Assembly: GCF_932526225.1 (NCBI RefSeq)
Contig: NC_064034.1
Span: 4,574,001-4,638,000, forward strand
Direction: 5' to 3'
DNA length: 64,000 nt
DNA from: Nematostella vectensis
Lineage: Eukaryota > Cnidaria > Anthozoa > Actiniaria > Edwardsiidae
The notes beneath the pieces were generated by a model. The model had not been told where the DNA came from. It was given only the letters and a program-made list of their open reading frames with translations, and searched no databases. Shown here piece after piece: positions 25,199 through 35,700 of this stretch. How positions within the stretch are numbered: the stretch's first letter is position 1; each line of letters begins with the position of its first letter. A program made the position numbers and the translations under genes.

Positions 25199-25753
25199 TC
25201 ACTGGACTACAAAGACGTAGCAAACGGCGAAAAGGTTGTTAACGCAGAGACTTGCAGACGCCATGAAGTCACTGAGAGGGTCCCACAGACACTGACTCGT
25301 CACTTGAATCCCCTGGTTCCGGACCTCTCCAATAAACGCGAGCGCTAAAACCTTCTGTTTATCCTTAAGTACCTTGCCCTTCATCTGCTGTTCCACCTTC
25401 TTGCTTATAGCTGCTGTCTGCTGCGAGCAAATGCTCTCGTCGTAGACTTTTCCACTGAGATATTCAAGCAACACGCTTGCGATAACCTCTTCCGAGCACT
25501 TCGTCAGCTTTTCGAGATCACTTTTTTCTGTTCTGTTCACTTCTTCTTCGTTCTGCTGGTAGAATACCGAGGAGTGGGGATTGACTTGATCTTCCAGTAA
25601 GAAAAGTCTTGTCGCTAGAGATTGCAGAGCTGAGATCTCCAGATTTCCACTCTTGGAAAGTCGCTTGAGTTCCAATTCCGCCGAATCAAATGAATACGAG
25701 CGCCGCCTGGCAAGCAAAGAGGGCCTTTCCACCGTCAGTCCGCTACTCTCCAT
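25199..25753 (-). CDS. Tctex1 domain protein (dynein light chain Tctex-type)
   Basis: Encodes 184 aa in one exon. The N-terminal ~85 residues are polar and unstructured-looking (ARRRSYSFDS). Residues ~86-184 form a Tctex1 fold: EEVIASVLLEYLSGKVYD, then a helix with CSQQTAAISKKVEQQ, the strand VLALAFIGEVRNQG, and the hallmark SQCLWDPLSDFMASASL followed by NNLFAVCYVFVV at the C-terminus. Length and the CLWDP motif resemble the DYNLT4/DYNLT5 (TCTEX1D) subgroup rather than the short canonical Tctex1. Family members dimerise on dynein intermediate chains, often in cilia. Upstream on the coding strand lies a gtaagt-like sequence just before the ATG; a 5' UTR intron is possible. Subfamily is inferred. 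Confidence 0.85.
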   Translation of the reverse strand: MESSGLTVERPSLLARRRSYSFDSAELELKRLSKSGNLEISALQSLATRLFLLEDQVNPHSSVFYQQNEEEVNRTEKSDLEKLTKCSEEVIASVLLEYLSGKVYDESICSQQTAAISKKVEQQMKGKVLKDKQKVLALAFIGEVRNQGIQVTSQCLWDPLSDFMASASLCVNNLFAVCYVFVVQ

Positions 25754-26282
25754 ACTTACTCCTGCTGCTTAAGACTTCATGGACTGGAGAGAGGAGAAAC
25801 GTTATTAGATCTCAGAGTGCAGTTTGTGTTAGATGTGCTCATAAGTGTGATAATCTATAAATGAAGGTTCGTGACCTCGGTTAAGAACGAGCACTCAAGA
25901 GCCCCGATGTTTCGTTAGCTTTGCAAGATTTCCTGTTTTGACAGAAATGAAGGCGTAAAGGATTACGAGGTCTGTAATTGGTTTGACCTCGTTGGTAACG
26001 ATGTGTATTCAGCATGGAAGCTGGATATACGGGAAATGCGCCAATGTGTTGGCGAAGAGCGCTGTGAAGGCCGTCATGGCTCAGCCATGCTCTTAGTAAA
26101 ATAATCATAAACCTGCTGACTGCGACCTAATGGTTCAGGAAATGCCGCCCTGTTTGAGCGTTTTGTGCAGACAGGTTAGGAAATCGTACGGGTAATATAA
26201 TAATAACGTCATTTTCGCTCAGCCCTGAGGGCATAGTGGTCATAAATGAACTTGTAGAGAGACGTGCTTCATACAAATGATT
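25754..26282. other. Intergenic, upstream of the Tctex1 gene
   Basis: Probable promoter and 5' UTR region of the minus-strand Tctex1 gene. No TATA box or other gene is evident. Confidence 0.55.
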
Positions 26283-26480
26283 ACGATACTAGTTTGGGGT
26301 GCCATACTAGTCAGAGGTGCTGCAATGCGTTTGAGCCATCGGCCCATACTGGTCAGAGGTGCTGCAATGCGTTTGAGTCATCGGTTCATACTGGTCAGAG
26401 GTATTGCATGCGTGTGAGCCATCGGTCCATACTGGTCAGAGGTGTTGCATGCGTGTGAGCCATCGGTCCATACTCATATC
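26283..26480. repeat. ~43-bp tandem repeat, about 5 copies
   Basis: Unit core gagccatcggtccatactgg followed by tcagaggtgctgcaatgcg. The same family forms a second block at 28,061-28,400, so an older array was probably split or copied around the element between them. Confidence 0.85.
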
Positions 26481-27010
26481 AAACATATTCCCCATGGATA
26501 GTGTTCTTCGTTTGTATTGCCTTATATGGACATTGATGCCCATATTTAGAAGAGAAAACATGGTGAAAAATCCTGATTCCTGTCAATTTGAGACTCGCGG
26601 CAAGAATTTGTCAAGAAAAAATTGATCCCTTTGTCAAATCTTTATCTCACTAATCTTGAAAAGCCCTGAGACCCAGGCCTCAAAGAGATTGACCGAGCAG
26701 GTTTGAAGGTAGCCTGCGTGCAGCCGGAAATAGTTCCATTATTACCGTCTGCGAATTACCCGACAGAAAGCTTGTTTAGACCCCCTGCGCATCTACCGCC
26801 GGAGTGAAGCGATTTCTGATTGGCTATCATTTGGTTTAAATGTAACGAGCCACGCGATTGGTCAATAGCCCCATGTACCCTGCATATATATAATTTTTCG
26901 AATGTTATGATTTTGCACGAGAGTTTGACAGCGAATTCTTTCGTGTAATTTGTGCCTCACGGATGTAGCTAATAGCGACCAAAGGTTTGTCATCGGGGGT
27001 AAAGGGAAGT

Positions 27011-27382
27011 TTAATAAAGCTTTTGAGCTGAAAAGTCTTTTTTCCACAAGAATAAGCGAGTATATTTGCCGTCTGGTTCTTTAGCGATTGAGTAAGCAGA
27101 GAAAGCGAGTATATTTGCCGTCTGGGCGTTAGCGATTTGTTTATACGTTCGGCGGACGAGCATCTTGCCTAATGATTCGAGGTCCTCTGGAAGTTTTCTC
27201 TCTTTGTCCAACGAGGGCCATTTAACTCGGACAGTTACAGCCACATGTGGGTTTGGAGGATTCGGAGTATTTGCAGCAGCGGTAGCTGCATTTGTAGCAG
27301 GAGCTGTAGTTGCAACAGGAGCTGGAGTTGCAGCGGGAGCTGGATTTACAGGGCTGACTGGCCATTTCGGTTGTTGGACCAT
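27011..27382 (-). CDS. Uncharacterised ORF inside the Mutator-like element
   Basis: Encodes 123 aa. The N-terminal ~50 residues are Ala/Pro/Thr-rich (APAATPAPVATT). The rest looks like real protein (VRVKWPSLDKERKLPEDLES, then MLVRRTYKQIANAQTANILA). The C-terminal part lies in the element's inverted arm. Just upstream on the same strand (about 27,440-27,560) another open stretch with a coiled-coil look (KLKRRTQLLQDLKTIEGLF) ends at a gtaagt donor, so a spliced two-exon gene is possible. Function unknown; perhaps a captured host fragment or the element's own accessory protein. Confidence 0.4.
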   Translation of the reverse strand: MVQQPKWPVSPVNPAPAATPAPVATTAPATNAATAAANTPNPPNPHVAVTVRVKWPSLDKERKLPEDLESLGKMLVRRTYKQIANAQTANILAFSAYSIAKEPDGKYTRLFLWKKDFSAQKLY

Positions 27383-27619
27383 TGCGAACAGGAGTAGAAG
27401 CGAGTTCTTCTGGTCTTGAGGATGATGACTTACCCTGTGATTTCGTTGGTTTCTTGCTCGGTGTTCTGATTATCGCTATATTTATTTTGAAAGAGGCCTT
27501 CAATTGTTTTTAGATCTTGAAGCAATTGTGTTCGTCGCTTAAGTTTTCTAAAGCGCAGACGGCAAATATACTCGCTTACTCTTGTGGAAGACTTTTCAGC
27601 TCAAAAGCTTTATTAAACT

Positions 27620-27736
<117 letters not shown>

Positions 27737-28060
27737 TGTCGCTATTAGCTACATCCGTGAGGCACAAATTACACGAAGAAATTGCCATATTGGTTTGCAC
27801 TCTTCGAGCCTTCGCGGTCAAACTCACGTGCGGAATCATACCATTCGAAAAATTATATATGCAGGGTACATGGGGCTATTGACCAATCGCGTGGCTCGTT
27901 ACATTTGAACCAGATGACAGCCAATCAGAAATCGCTTCACTCCGGCGGTAGGTGCGCTGGGGGTCTAAACAAGCTTTCTGTCGGTAATTCGCAGATGGTG
28001 ATAATGAAACTATTTCCGGCTGCACGCAGGCTAGTTTGAAGGTCACCAAAATATTGATAT

Positions 28061-28400
28061 GGGTCAGAGGTGCTAAATGCAAGTGAGCCATCGGTCCATA
28101 CTGGTCAGAGGTGCTAAATGCAAGTGAGCCATCGGTCCATACTGGTCAGAGGTGCTAAATGCAAGTGAGCCATCGGTCCATACTGGTCAGAGGTGCTAAA
28201 TGCAAGTGAGCCATAGGTCCATACTGGTCAGAGGTCCTGCATGCATTTGAGCCATCAGTTCATATTGGTCAGAGGTGCTGCATGCATGTGAGCCATCGGT
28301 CCACACTGGTCAGAGGTGATGCATGCAAGTGAGCCATGAGTTGATACAGGTCAGCGGTGCTGCATGTATTTGAGCCATCGGTTTATACTGGTCAGAGAAG
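28061..28400. repeat. 41-bp tandem repeat, about 8 copies
   Basis: Unit core gtgagccatcggtccatact followed by ggtcagaggtgctaaatgcaa. The first four or five copies are almost identical and later ones diverge (gctgcatgcat). Same family as the block at 26,283-26,480. Confidence 0.92.
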
Positions 28401-28613
28401 AGCCAAATGGAAATAATTTTGTGCGCATGCGTACAGTTGTATATTTTGGGTGCCATGTTATGCGTACACCTTGATGAGCTATCTATAGTATAACCAGAAC
28501 ATCGGTAAAGAAACGCGTTTATATTGTATAAAGCAGTCGGTCGGGTGCCACCATGCGAGTGATCATTAATCTTTGCATGTTACGCATTCTAAGCTTGTAG
28601 ACTGCATGCCGCG

Positions 28614-30092
28614 CTACACGACAATGTCGACACAAAGGCTCGCATCATCATCATCATCGTCATCAATAACATCTCCATCACTGGCTTCATCTAGCGTCTG
28701 CAGCTTGACTAGCAGTTGCTGAGGAGGGCAAGCCTCCGCCACCACGCATTTCCTACCCTTCGTATTATACTTCTTACCCATACTGTAAGTTGACGTCCTT
28801 TTTGCCTGAACCCCCTCTCCCTCGTCAGACTGTTGCCGCCCTTTTATCTTTATTCCAGCGCTCACACTACTGATGACATTGATGGAATTCCTCCGCACGG
28901 CAGCAGCCTTTTTCTGCGAGAACATCGACGCAGGTAGAGACTCAGACAGGTTTTTGTTCATTAGCGTCGGCCGTGAAGCCGTCGACATTCGTCGTGTAGT
29001 ATTGGGCTTAGCGCTTGGAGCTGTGACAGCTACTGATCGTCGTCGGAGGAGATTGTTTGTTTTGACTGCGATCTTTGCCGTCTTGCTGACGCTTAATCGA
29101 CGGTTTGTCGGACAGGAGAGTTGAATTGCGTTTCCTGGTATCATCTCCCCGGATATATCACATGTACCCCACATATCAAAATCGTCATCTTCACTTGGTG
29201 GTGGAGTCGGTGATCTTGGCTTAACTGCCTTCTCTCTGTACGAGTATGAAAGCTGCTTCTCAAATATAGAGTATAATTGTCTTAGATTATCGAGGTGATT
29301 TTTGCCGGCGGGTTTTCCCGATTTCTTTGGCAGTTCCGGTGCTGTGTAAGGTCTGAGTTCGTCGTACAAATTTCCTGATTTGCGTGACCTTGCACTACTT
29401 GGCTGCTGTTCTACTCTCGCTGGTTCTGATGGGAGTGTCCCAGAAAAGGGAAGGGACATGGAAGTCCGAGAGCGCTGCGTTTTAACGAATGAGGAATCAG
29501 GTGAGGAAATGGATCCTCTCTTCAGAAATAACCTCGATCTTTCCCATTCCTTTGCCGTTTTAAACTCAAGTCTATCCCGTGCATGGGGTGACGCATTTCC
29601 CTCGAGGACCAGGATACGAGAACAGAAAACGTTCCCGGATTTTGCTGCACAAATAAGAGGTGTTTCGCCATTGAGATTAATCTTATCGGTGTTGAGACTG
29701 AGTTTCTTTAGCACCTGTAGCACCTGGTTTAGCAACATAAAGTTTCCCGTCATAGCAGCGTAGTGAAGTGCTGTGTTCCCGCTCTTATCGGCAGTGTTTG
29801 GGTCGAACGAATGAGTTTCCTCCAAGATGACCGAGACGAGCTGCTCACGGTTAAGTTTTGCTGCATGACACAACGCGGTCATCCCATCGGAGTCTCTAAT
29901 TCCAACGCGTGCACCGCGAGACAGCATAATTCGCGCCAATTTGGCCGCTTTTCCTTCTTCCTCCAATAAACACAACTCCATCAGAGCAGTCCTTTTAGCA
30001 GAGTTTCGATAGTTCACATCGATTCCCATTTCTACTAATAATTTCGCTTGGTGAAATCGTTTGTTTCTTATTGCATTGGTGAGTGCAGACAT
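28614..30092 (-). CDS. Ankyrin-repeat protein, ANKRD34-like layout
   Basis: Single-exon gene for 492 aa. Five ankyrin repeats fill residues ~1-178 (TALMELCLLEEEGKAAKLAR, GMTALCHAAKLNREQLVSVI, GNTALHYAAMTGN, GETPLICAAKSGN). The remaining ~310 residues are basic and Ser-rich, predicted disordered, with RRRSVAV, RRMSTASR and VRRNSINV clusters that resemble basophilic-kinase sites. The end is an acidic Asp run (DDDDDDD, from GAT repeats) before LCVDIVV. An intronless N-terminal ankyrin block with a long disordered basic tail resembles ANKRD34 proteins, but repeat-level similarity alone cannot prove that. Role unknown, probably a cytosolic scaffold. Confidence 0.85.
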   Translation of the reverse strand: MSALTNAIRNKRFHQAKLLVEMGIDVNYRNSAKRTALMELCLLEEEGKAAKLARIMLSRGARVGIRDSDGMTALCHAAKLNREQLVSVILEETHSFDPNTADKSGNTALHYAAMTGNFMLLNQVLQVLKKLSLNTDKINLNGETPLICAAKSGNVFCSRILVLEGNASPHARDRLEFKTAKEWERSRLFLKRGSISSPDSSFVKTQRSRTSMSLPFSGTLPSEPARVEQQPSSARSRKSGNLYDELRPYTAPELPKKSGKPAGKNHLDNLRQLYSIFEKQLSYSYREKAVKPRSPTPPPSEDDDFDMWGTCDISGEMIPGNAIQLSCPTNRRLSVSKTAKIAVKTNNLLRRRSVAVTAPSAKPNTTRRMSTASRPTLMNKNLSESLPASMFSQKKAAAVRRNSINVISSVSAGIKIKGRQQSDEGEGVQAKRTSTYSMGKKYNTKGRKCVVAEACPPQQLLVKLQTLDEASDGDVIDDDDDDDASLCVDIVV

Positions 30093-30784
30093 TTTTGTGC
30101 ATGTATTTTCTCTTTTTGGTTAAGTTTGATGCAGCAACGTAGCAACTGTAAACCGGGCACAACCAAATTCGTTAGTCGTTTTTACAGGTTTTCTCTCACC
30201 TTCATTTAATCATTCAATAAGAAGCATCAGTGATAATTTCCAGGTCTTGTTGCTTTCTTTTCTCTCGCGCATATCATTTTTTTCTTCACCAACTTACTTG
30301 TTTTTCCCTCGCTTTGTTGCCATAACAGAACAAATTTGCTTTGGTTGAATGAATGAAAAAACATCTGTCCCCGTGGACTCGTGATTAGAGGTCGCTTGCT
30401 TCTCCACTAAACGTGGTCTAGTGATAATAAAAACCTAAAACTAATAAAAGCCTAAATAATAATAAAAACCGAAAGGAAATCATTATGATCGTGACTTGGT
30501 GGGATAATACAAACTTTTTAAATTTAATAATTTATAGATCTTTAAATAAAAGAGCTTTGTTTTTCTTATTTTATTTCAATACAAGTAAAAGTTCGTAGGG
30601 CTGTATTGAATTTTCACAAAAAATTCAATTAAGCTCATTTTAAATTCATAGAGGATCGGAGACAGTAACTAGTCCAGGTGAATAACATAAAATAATTTTA
30701 AACCTTTAAAAGGCTTATCGTGTTTATTTGCTCGACCAGGTTCATGCTTTTTTTTTTGGCTCACTTGGTTTTTTTTCTTAATCC

Positions 30785-30786
<2 letters not shown>
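30093..30786. other. Intergenic, AT-rich
   Basis: Contains the probable promoter of the minus-strand ankyrin gene, short ataataaaaacc repeats near 30,425-30,475, and no other supported feature. Confidence 0.6.
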
Positions 30787-30827
<41 letters not shown>

Positions 30828-30865
30828 GTTATTGTTATTGTTATTGTTATTATTATTATTATTAA

Positions 30866-30912
<47 letters not shown>
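30787..30912. repeat. (ATT)n microsatellite
   Basis: About 42 ATT units with a few GTT interruptions, directly adjoining the truncated 5' end of the retroelement fragment. Confidence 0.97.
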
Positions 30913-30913
<1 letters not shown>

Positions 30914-30914
<1 letters not shown>

Positions 30915-31571
30915 CTCCCTAGTTTTTGTGCCTGTGGTGAACGCTTCACAGTCAGCCATGCATTATCCTGTAAGAAAGAAGGCTTTGTAGCTCAGAGGCA
31001 TGACACCATCAGAGATCTCTTGACAGCTCACATAAGTAAAGTGTGCAAAAATGTAGAAACAGAGCCACTCTTGCAACCACTTGACAATGAAGTCTTTAAC
31101 CTGCAATCCACTGTTACAAGCAAAGAAGCGAGGCTGGATATAAAAGCAGGAGGTTTCTGGACACCAGGAGTTACAGCATTCTTCGATGTACGTGTAACGC
31201 ATGTTAACTCCCAGGCTAACCAGAACAAACCCACAGAAACTATCTTCAGAGAACAAGAGAATGAGAAGAAGAGGAAATACAACCAGAGAATAATCAACGT
31301 AGAGATGGGAACCTTTACACCACTAGTTTTTGGCACAAATGGAGGCATGGGGGTAGATTGCAAGAACTTTCTAAAATCCCTTGCAGAAAAACTGTCTATT
31401 AAGAACGGCGAGGCTTATGCCAGTGTAATCTCATGGATACGTATCGAATTTTCTTTCGCAATTTTAAGAACAGTTCACAAATGTCACGTAAGAGGTTCAA
31501 GATTCCCGTTCAAATCACGCGATGTTTTAAATGATAATGATTTTATATTGCCCATAACAGATGTTATGTAA
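30914..31571 (+). mobile_element. Retroelement ORF 3' fragment, 5'-truncated
   Basis: Open for about 218 codons to a TAA stop. It carries CACGERFTVSHALSCKKEGF followed by QRHDTIRDLL, then EARLDIKAGGFW, AFFDVRVTHVN and KRKYNQRIINVEMGTFTPL. I recognise this Cys/His plus RLD..FFDVRV arrangement as the C-terminal part of a multicopy retrotransposon-type ORF common in cnidarian genomes. The exact clade (LINE or DIRS-like) I cannot name. The frame is intact but has no start or RT domain, so the copy is dead. ATT microsatellites flank it on both sides, suggesting insertion into, or seeding of, ATT tracts. Confidence 0.65.
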
Positions 31572-31803
31572 GGCCGCCATATATATATATTTTTTATAAA
31601 AAAATGATTTTTTATTTTTTTTAATATTTTTTTCTTTCGCATATTTTTTTTTACTATTTTTAAATCTTATTGCTATCAATTTTATAAACAAATTTTTGTA
31701 AATCATATTTTAGATTATAATGTTATATAGTGAATTTTAATAAAATTTATTATTATATTATTATTATTTTAATATTATTATTATATTATTATTATTGTTG
31801 TTG

Positions 31804-31861
<58 letters not shown>

Positions 31862-31916
31862 TAATGGATGATAGAAAGAATAATGCTTTTTTGAGTGTTT
31901 AAAAATGTAAAAAAAA

Positions 31917-31947
<31 letters not shown>

Positions 31948-32760
31948 TCATGGCGATGATTGGGGAAAAAATGAAAATTCCGATAAACAATATTATTTTA
32001 TTATTCAGTTGATAACAACAATATATAATAACATTAGTCTGTTTTTTATTATCAATTTCACAAATAGAGAAAATTTATGTTAAGACCGGGCATGCTTTTT
32101 AGACCCCATAGACTACGAAAGCAAACCAAAATTTGGGGTGTGACACTTTTTCGAAGAAGGGGGGTAACCCTTTTTCGAGGGGGAAGCAGAGATAGTCATT
32201 AACCTTTTTACCCTGTAAGTCCCCCAAACGTCCTAGAAATAAATCTTTAGAACGTCATTCAAACTAAAGGATCCATCCAGGAAATATATGATCTTCAAAC
32301 TATCATTAGCACGAAAAATTATTTTGGACAATTTGATTTTTTTTTCAAAGTATGTCGAAGTAAACACAGGAATACCGAGCTATACGTATAAAGACAAGCA
32401 GCAAACAAGTCACTTTTATTGGGCTCCGTCAGGTCTCATTTTAAATCCATGTAAAGCCAGTCGCCATTCTCGGCACCTTTTCTATGCCAACATTGAATCA
32501 TGGCAATGAAGCATCCTCTGCTATGCTCATAAAATATTTGTTCCTAACTTCACCACCAAAAATTTCCCGGTCCAAGAAATATAGCGAGGGTCATAGTCGT
32601 AGTCGTAATATATGAAGGTAATGTTTCACTCTTCTCATAATTTTGCTGGAAAGTAGCAAGGAGTGAATGAATTAAATCCAAACCCTGAGACCCTGTGTGA
32701 TGTTTACTAGGTCTCGTGCTATCACGGCAGGTGGGCACTTCGCGTGAAGTCTGAGCGAGC
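31572..32760. other. AT-rich spacer with ATT microsatellites
   Basis: ATT/TTA tracts occupy about 31,740-31,865 and 31,917-31,947. The remainder to 32,760 includes the likely 3' UTR of NPRL2 on the minus strand. No other gene is seen. Confidence 0.65.
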
Positions 32761-35700
32761 TCACTTCCACACGACCACGACGTTTGGGTCGTTCTCGATG
32801 ACGTCATCTAATTCTTGGAACGACAGGCCTGCGATACATATAGCGAGGGAGGCGTCAGTTATAGAGGCAACTCTGATCCATCGGTATATCTTTTTTAAAA
32901 AAGAGACCTACCTGTTTTGCAGCAAATCTCGTCGAAACTGTGTTTTCCGTTCAACCACCTAACGAGTACAAGAAAATGTCACCGAACGTACCGAACGTGT
33001 GCCGAGTATTTCGGCGCTACGACCACCCACGAGGTCTAAAGGCTGATTTAGACAGCACGTTTTAGTCGTGTGCGACCACGACATGTCTTAGCCTTGAATA
33101 ACATACTACGACTTTTGTGGCCGAAATTCCTAGCGGCGTCGTAGACTGCTTTACACTCTATGACTCGAGTTGTAGATGTGTTGCGGGCCATTCGCGTACG
33201 ACTAAATCATGTCGTCTAAATCAGCCTTGAAGCATGACGCTAAAATAGCCGAAGATTACGCAACAAAGAAATTAGCGTAATGAAAAAGCTTGAAGGGTAC
33301 AGCTTGAAGGGTACAGCTTGAAGGGTACAGCTTGAAGGGTACAGCTTGAAGGGTACAGCTTGAAGGGTACAGCTTGAAGGGTACAGTTATCGCTCTTTTG
33401 ACAGTATGTGATTGAATAGTCTCAAGCTAGGCGTCGTCGTCACAGTAGACGGCGTTTGAGCCACTCAAGCTTGTCCCTGGCCTCCCCGAAATGGAAGATG
33501 CGCAAAAAGTATTCACTCACTTTTTCAGGACCTTGTTTATGCTCCCTTCGCCACCGAGCCACCGTGATCGGCTGGCTCTGGAAAACGGCCTCTGCCCAGT
33601 CTCTGTTCGCCTCGTGCCGAGAAAGACTGGGAACTTGTGAAGGCGACGGATAAAACCCTTCATCATTCCGAACTGAATCAGGCGCCTGAGGAGAGATCCC
33701 AGAGGAGATCAAGTGACTATGAATGGAAATAAGATGTAATTATGGTTGTTGATAACTTGTAGGCGCGTCGAAATGGAAGAAATCCAGGTGATAAGCTAGA
33801 AATACTCTTTAAAATAAAGATTGGCCACACAGGACCACCGAAACAGACCAGAAACTTGTCTTCCACAAAAAAAGTGACTTTCACGAGACACGGGGAGCGG
33901 CCCTGTTTAAATGTCTGAGCTGTTTTATTTTCCGAGGGGTCGCAATTCTCTTAAAAAAGTCATGGTAATTGTAAATGCAAACACATTGCTCTGAATATGG
34001 AGCAAAATAGTTTGGTCAGTGTCTTTTTATCATGTTAACTCACCTTTCATCTATTCTTAATTTGTAGGGGTGGTAGCGATAACACAAATCCCTTACGGTT
34101 ACCCCGGGAGTCAGACCGGAATACAGCTGGAAAATGTCATGAAACGTGGGTAACACGCAGCCTGGGAAAACAATCATGAGATTTACATTATGTTAACAGG
34201 GAAAACCCCGTAAACCCACGGCAAGTAACTACTTTGTTAGAGGTAGCTCAGGTACAACATATTGGCAGTAATTTGATGGTCGTCCCTGAACTTTGATCAT
34301 TTCTATTTATTTCTATTTCCATATTTTCCCTCAGTTAAAAGTGAATCACAATTTAGTGTATTATTTTTCCATATTTTTTTTTAGAACTGGTCACTTGGTC
34401 ACACAAAGTCGTTTTGCAGGTTGTAGTTCGGAAATGATTATCACTTTTCTCCAACATTATAAATCCTAGCCAAGTCCCTGGAGTTCTTTTCGGATTTTCT
34501 GTGTGGTGTTTTTGGTTTCCCTCACAGGAATCCCAAACAGAGCGCCAGGGACCAGATCCTTAGCTTTTAGGTTCCGCATTCACAGACCTGTCTTGGCAGA
34601 ATAATGTATGCACTCCTCCTGAATCTGTCTATCTGTGTAGAGAGCATGGATCTCTGGAGTGGTGATGTACACGTTCGAATACTGCAATAAGAAAAGATCA
34701 TCTTGAAAAATAATAGTTGATAAAGTTAAAATAGCCTGATTGGCAAACTAAATTTACAAGTACCTGAAATATTGATATTAGTTTGACAACATCATAGTAC
34801 CTGCAACAATTATACCGGGTAAGTGAACAATCATATGATATTGATTCATGAATGTGGCTCAAGGTGTAAGGAGAGCAGTGATGAAAGGGGTATCTAATGC
34901 TCAGAAAAAAAAACAGGTTCTTTCATACCCCTTTAGCTTTTAGGTCTGGCTTATTGAGAAATATGTGGTCTCAGTATAAAGTGGATAAATGAAAATGTAA
35001 CAAGTTGTGAACAGCGATGAGAACATGGAGCAATCTTTATACTCACACAAGGCTTTGTATGCACATTCTTACAAGGCTGGGGTCAATGTCTGCCGCATTT
35101 GCTATTCTCAAGACGTGGTTGAATCCATCAATGTAAGGTAGTATCTGGAGTACAAGATAGTAGAATCCTATAATCTAAATATGACAACCCCATTGCCTGG
35201 GCCATGGAAAAACACTGAGGGATGGGGGATGGAGGAAAACATAATAAATAAAGGTAGTTTAGTAGAATATGGAGATATCAGAAATTGTGAGGTCCCTACC
35301 CCTGCAATAGTTCAGTATATCAAGCCAGCCCCTTCCCTCAACAACCCGCTTAGAAAGGGTGATGTAATCTCACCTGTTGTGTCCAACTCAGAAAGGGTGG
35401 AGTGATCTCACCTGTTGTGTCCTATTAATAAAGGTTGACCTGATCTCACCTGTTGTATCCAACTCAAGAAGGGTGACATAATCTTACCTGTCGTATCCCA
35501 CTGACCTGATCTCACCTGTTGTGTCCCACTAAGAAAGGTTGACCTGATCTCACCTGTTGTGTTCCACTAAGAAAGGTTGACCTGATTTCACCTTTCGTAT
35601 CCCACTCAGAAAGGGTGAGGTGATCTCACCTGTTGTATCCAACTCAAGAAGGGTGACATAATCTTACCTGTCGTATCCCACTAACCTGATCTCACCTGTT

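Noticed and set aside
33440..33712. 90-aa minus-strand frame as a separate gene
   Set aside because: It overlaps NPRL2 exon 10 in another frame. The NPRL2 frame is the one with family similarity and closing splice phases.
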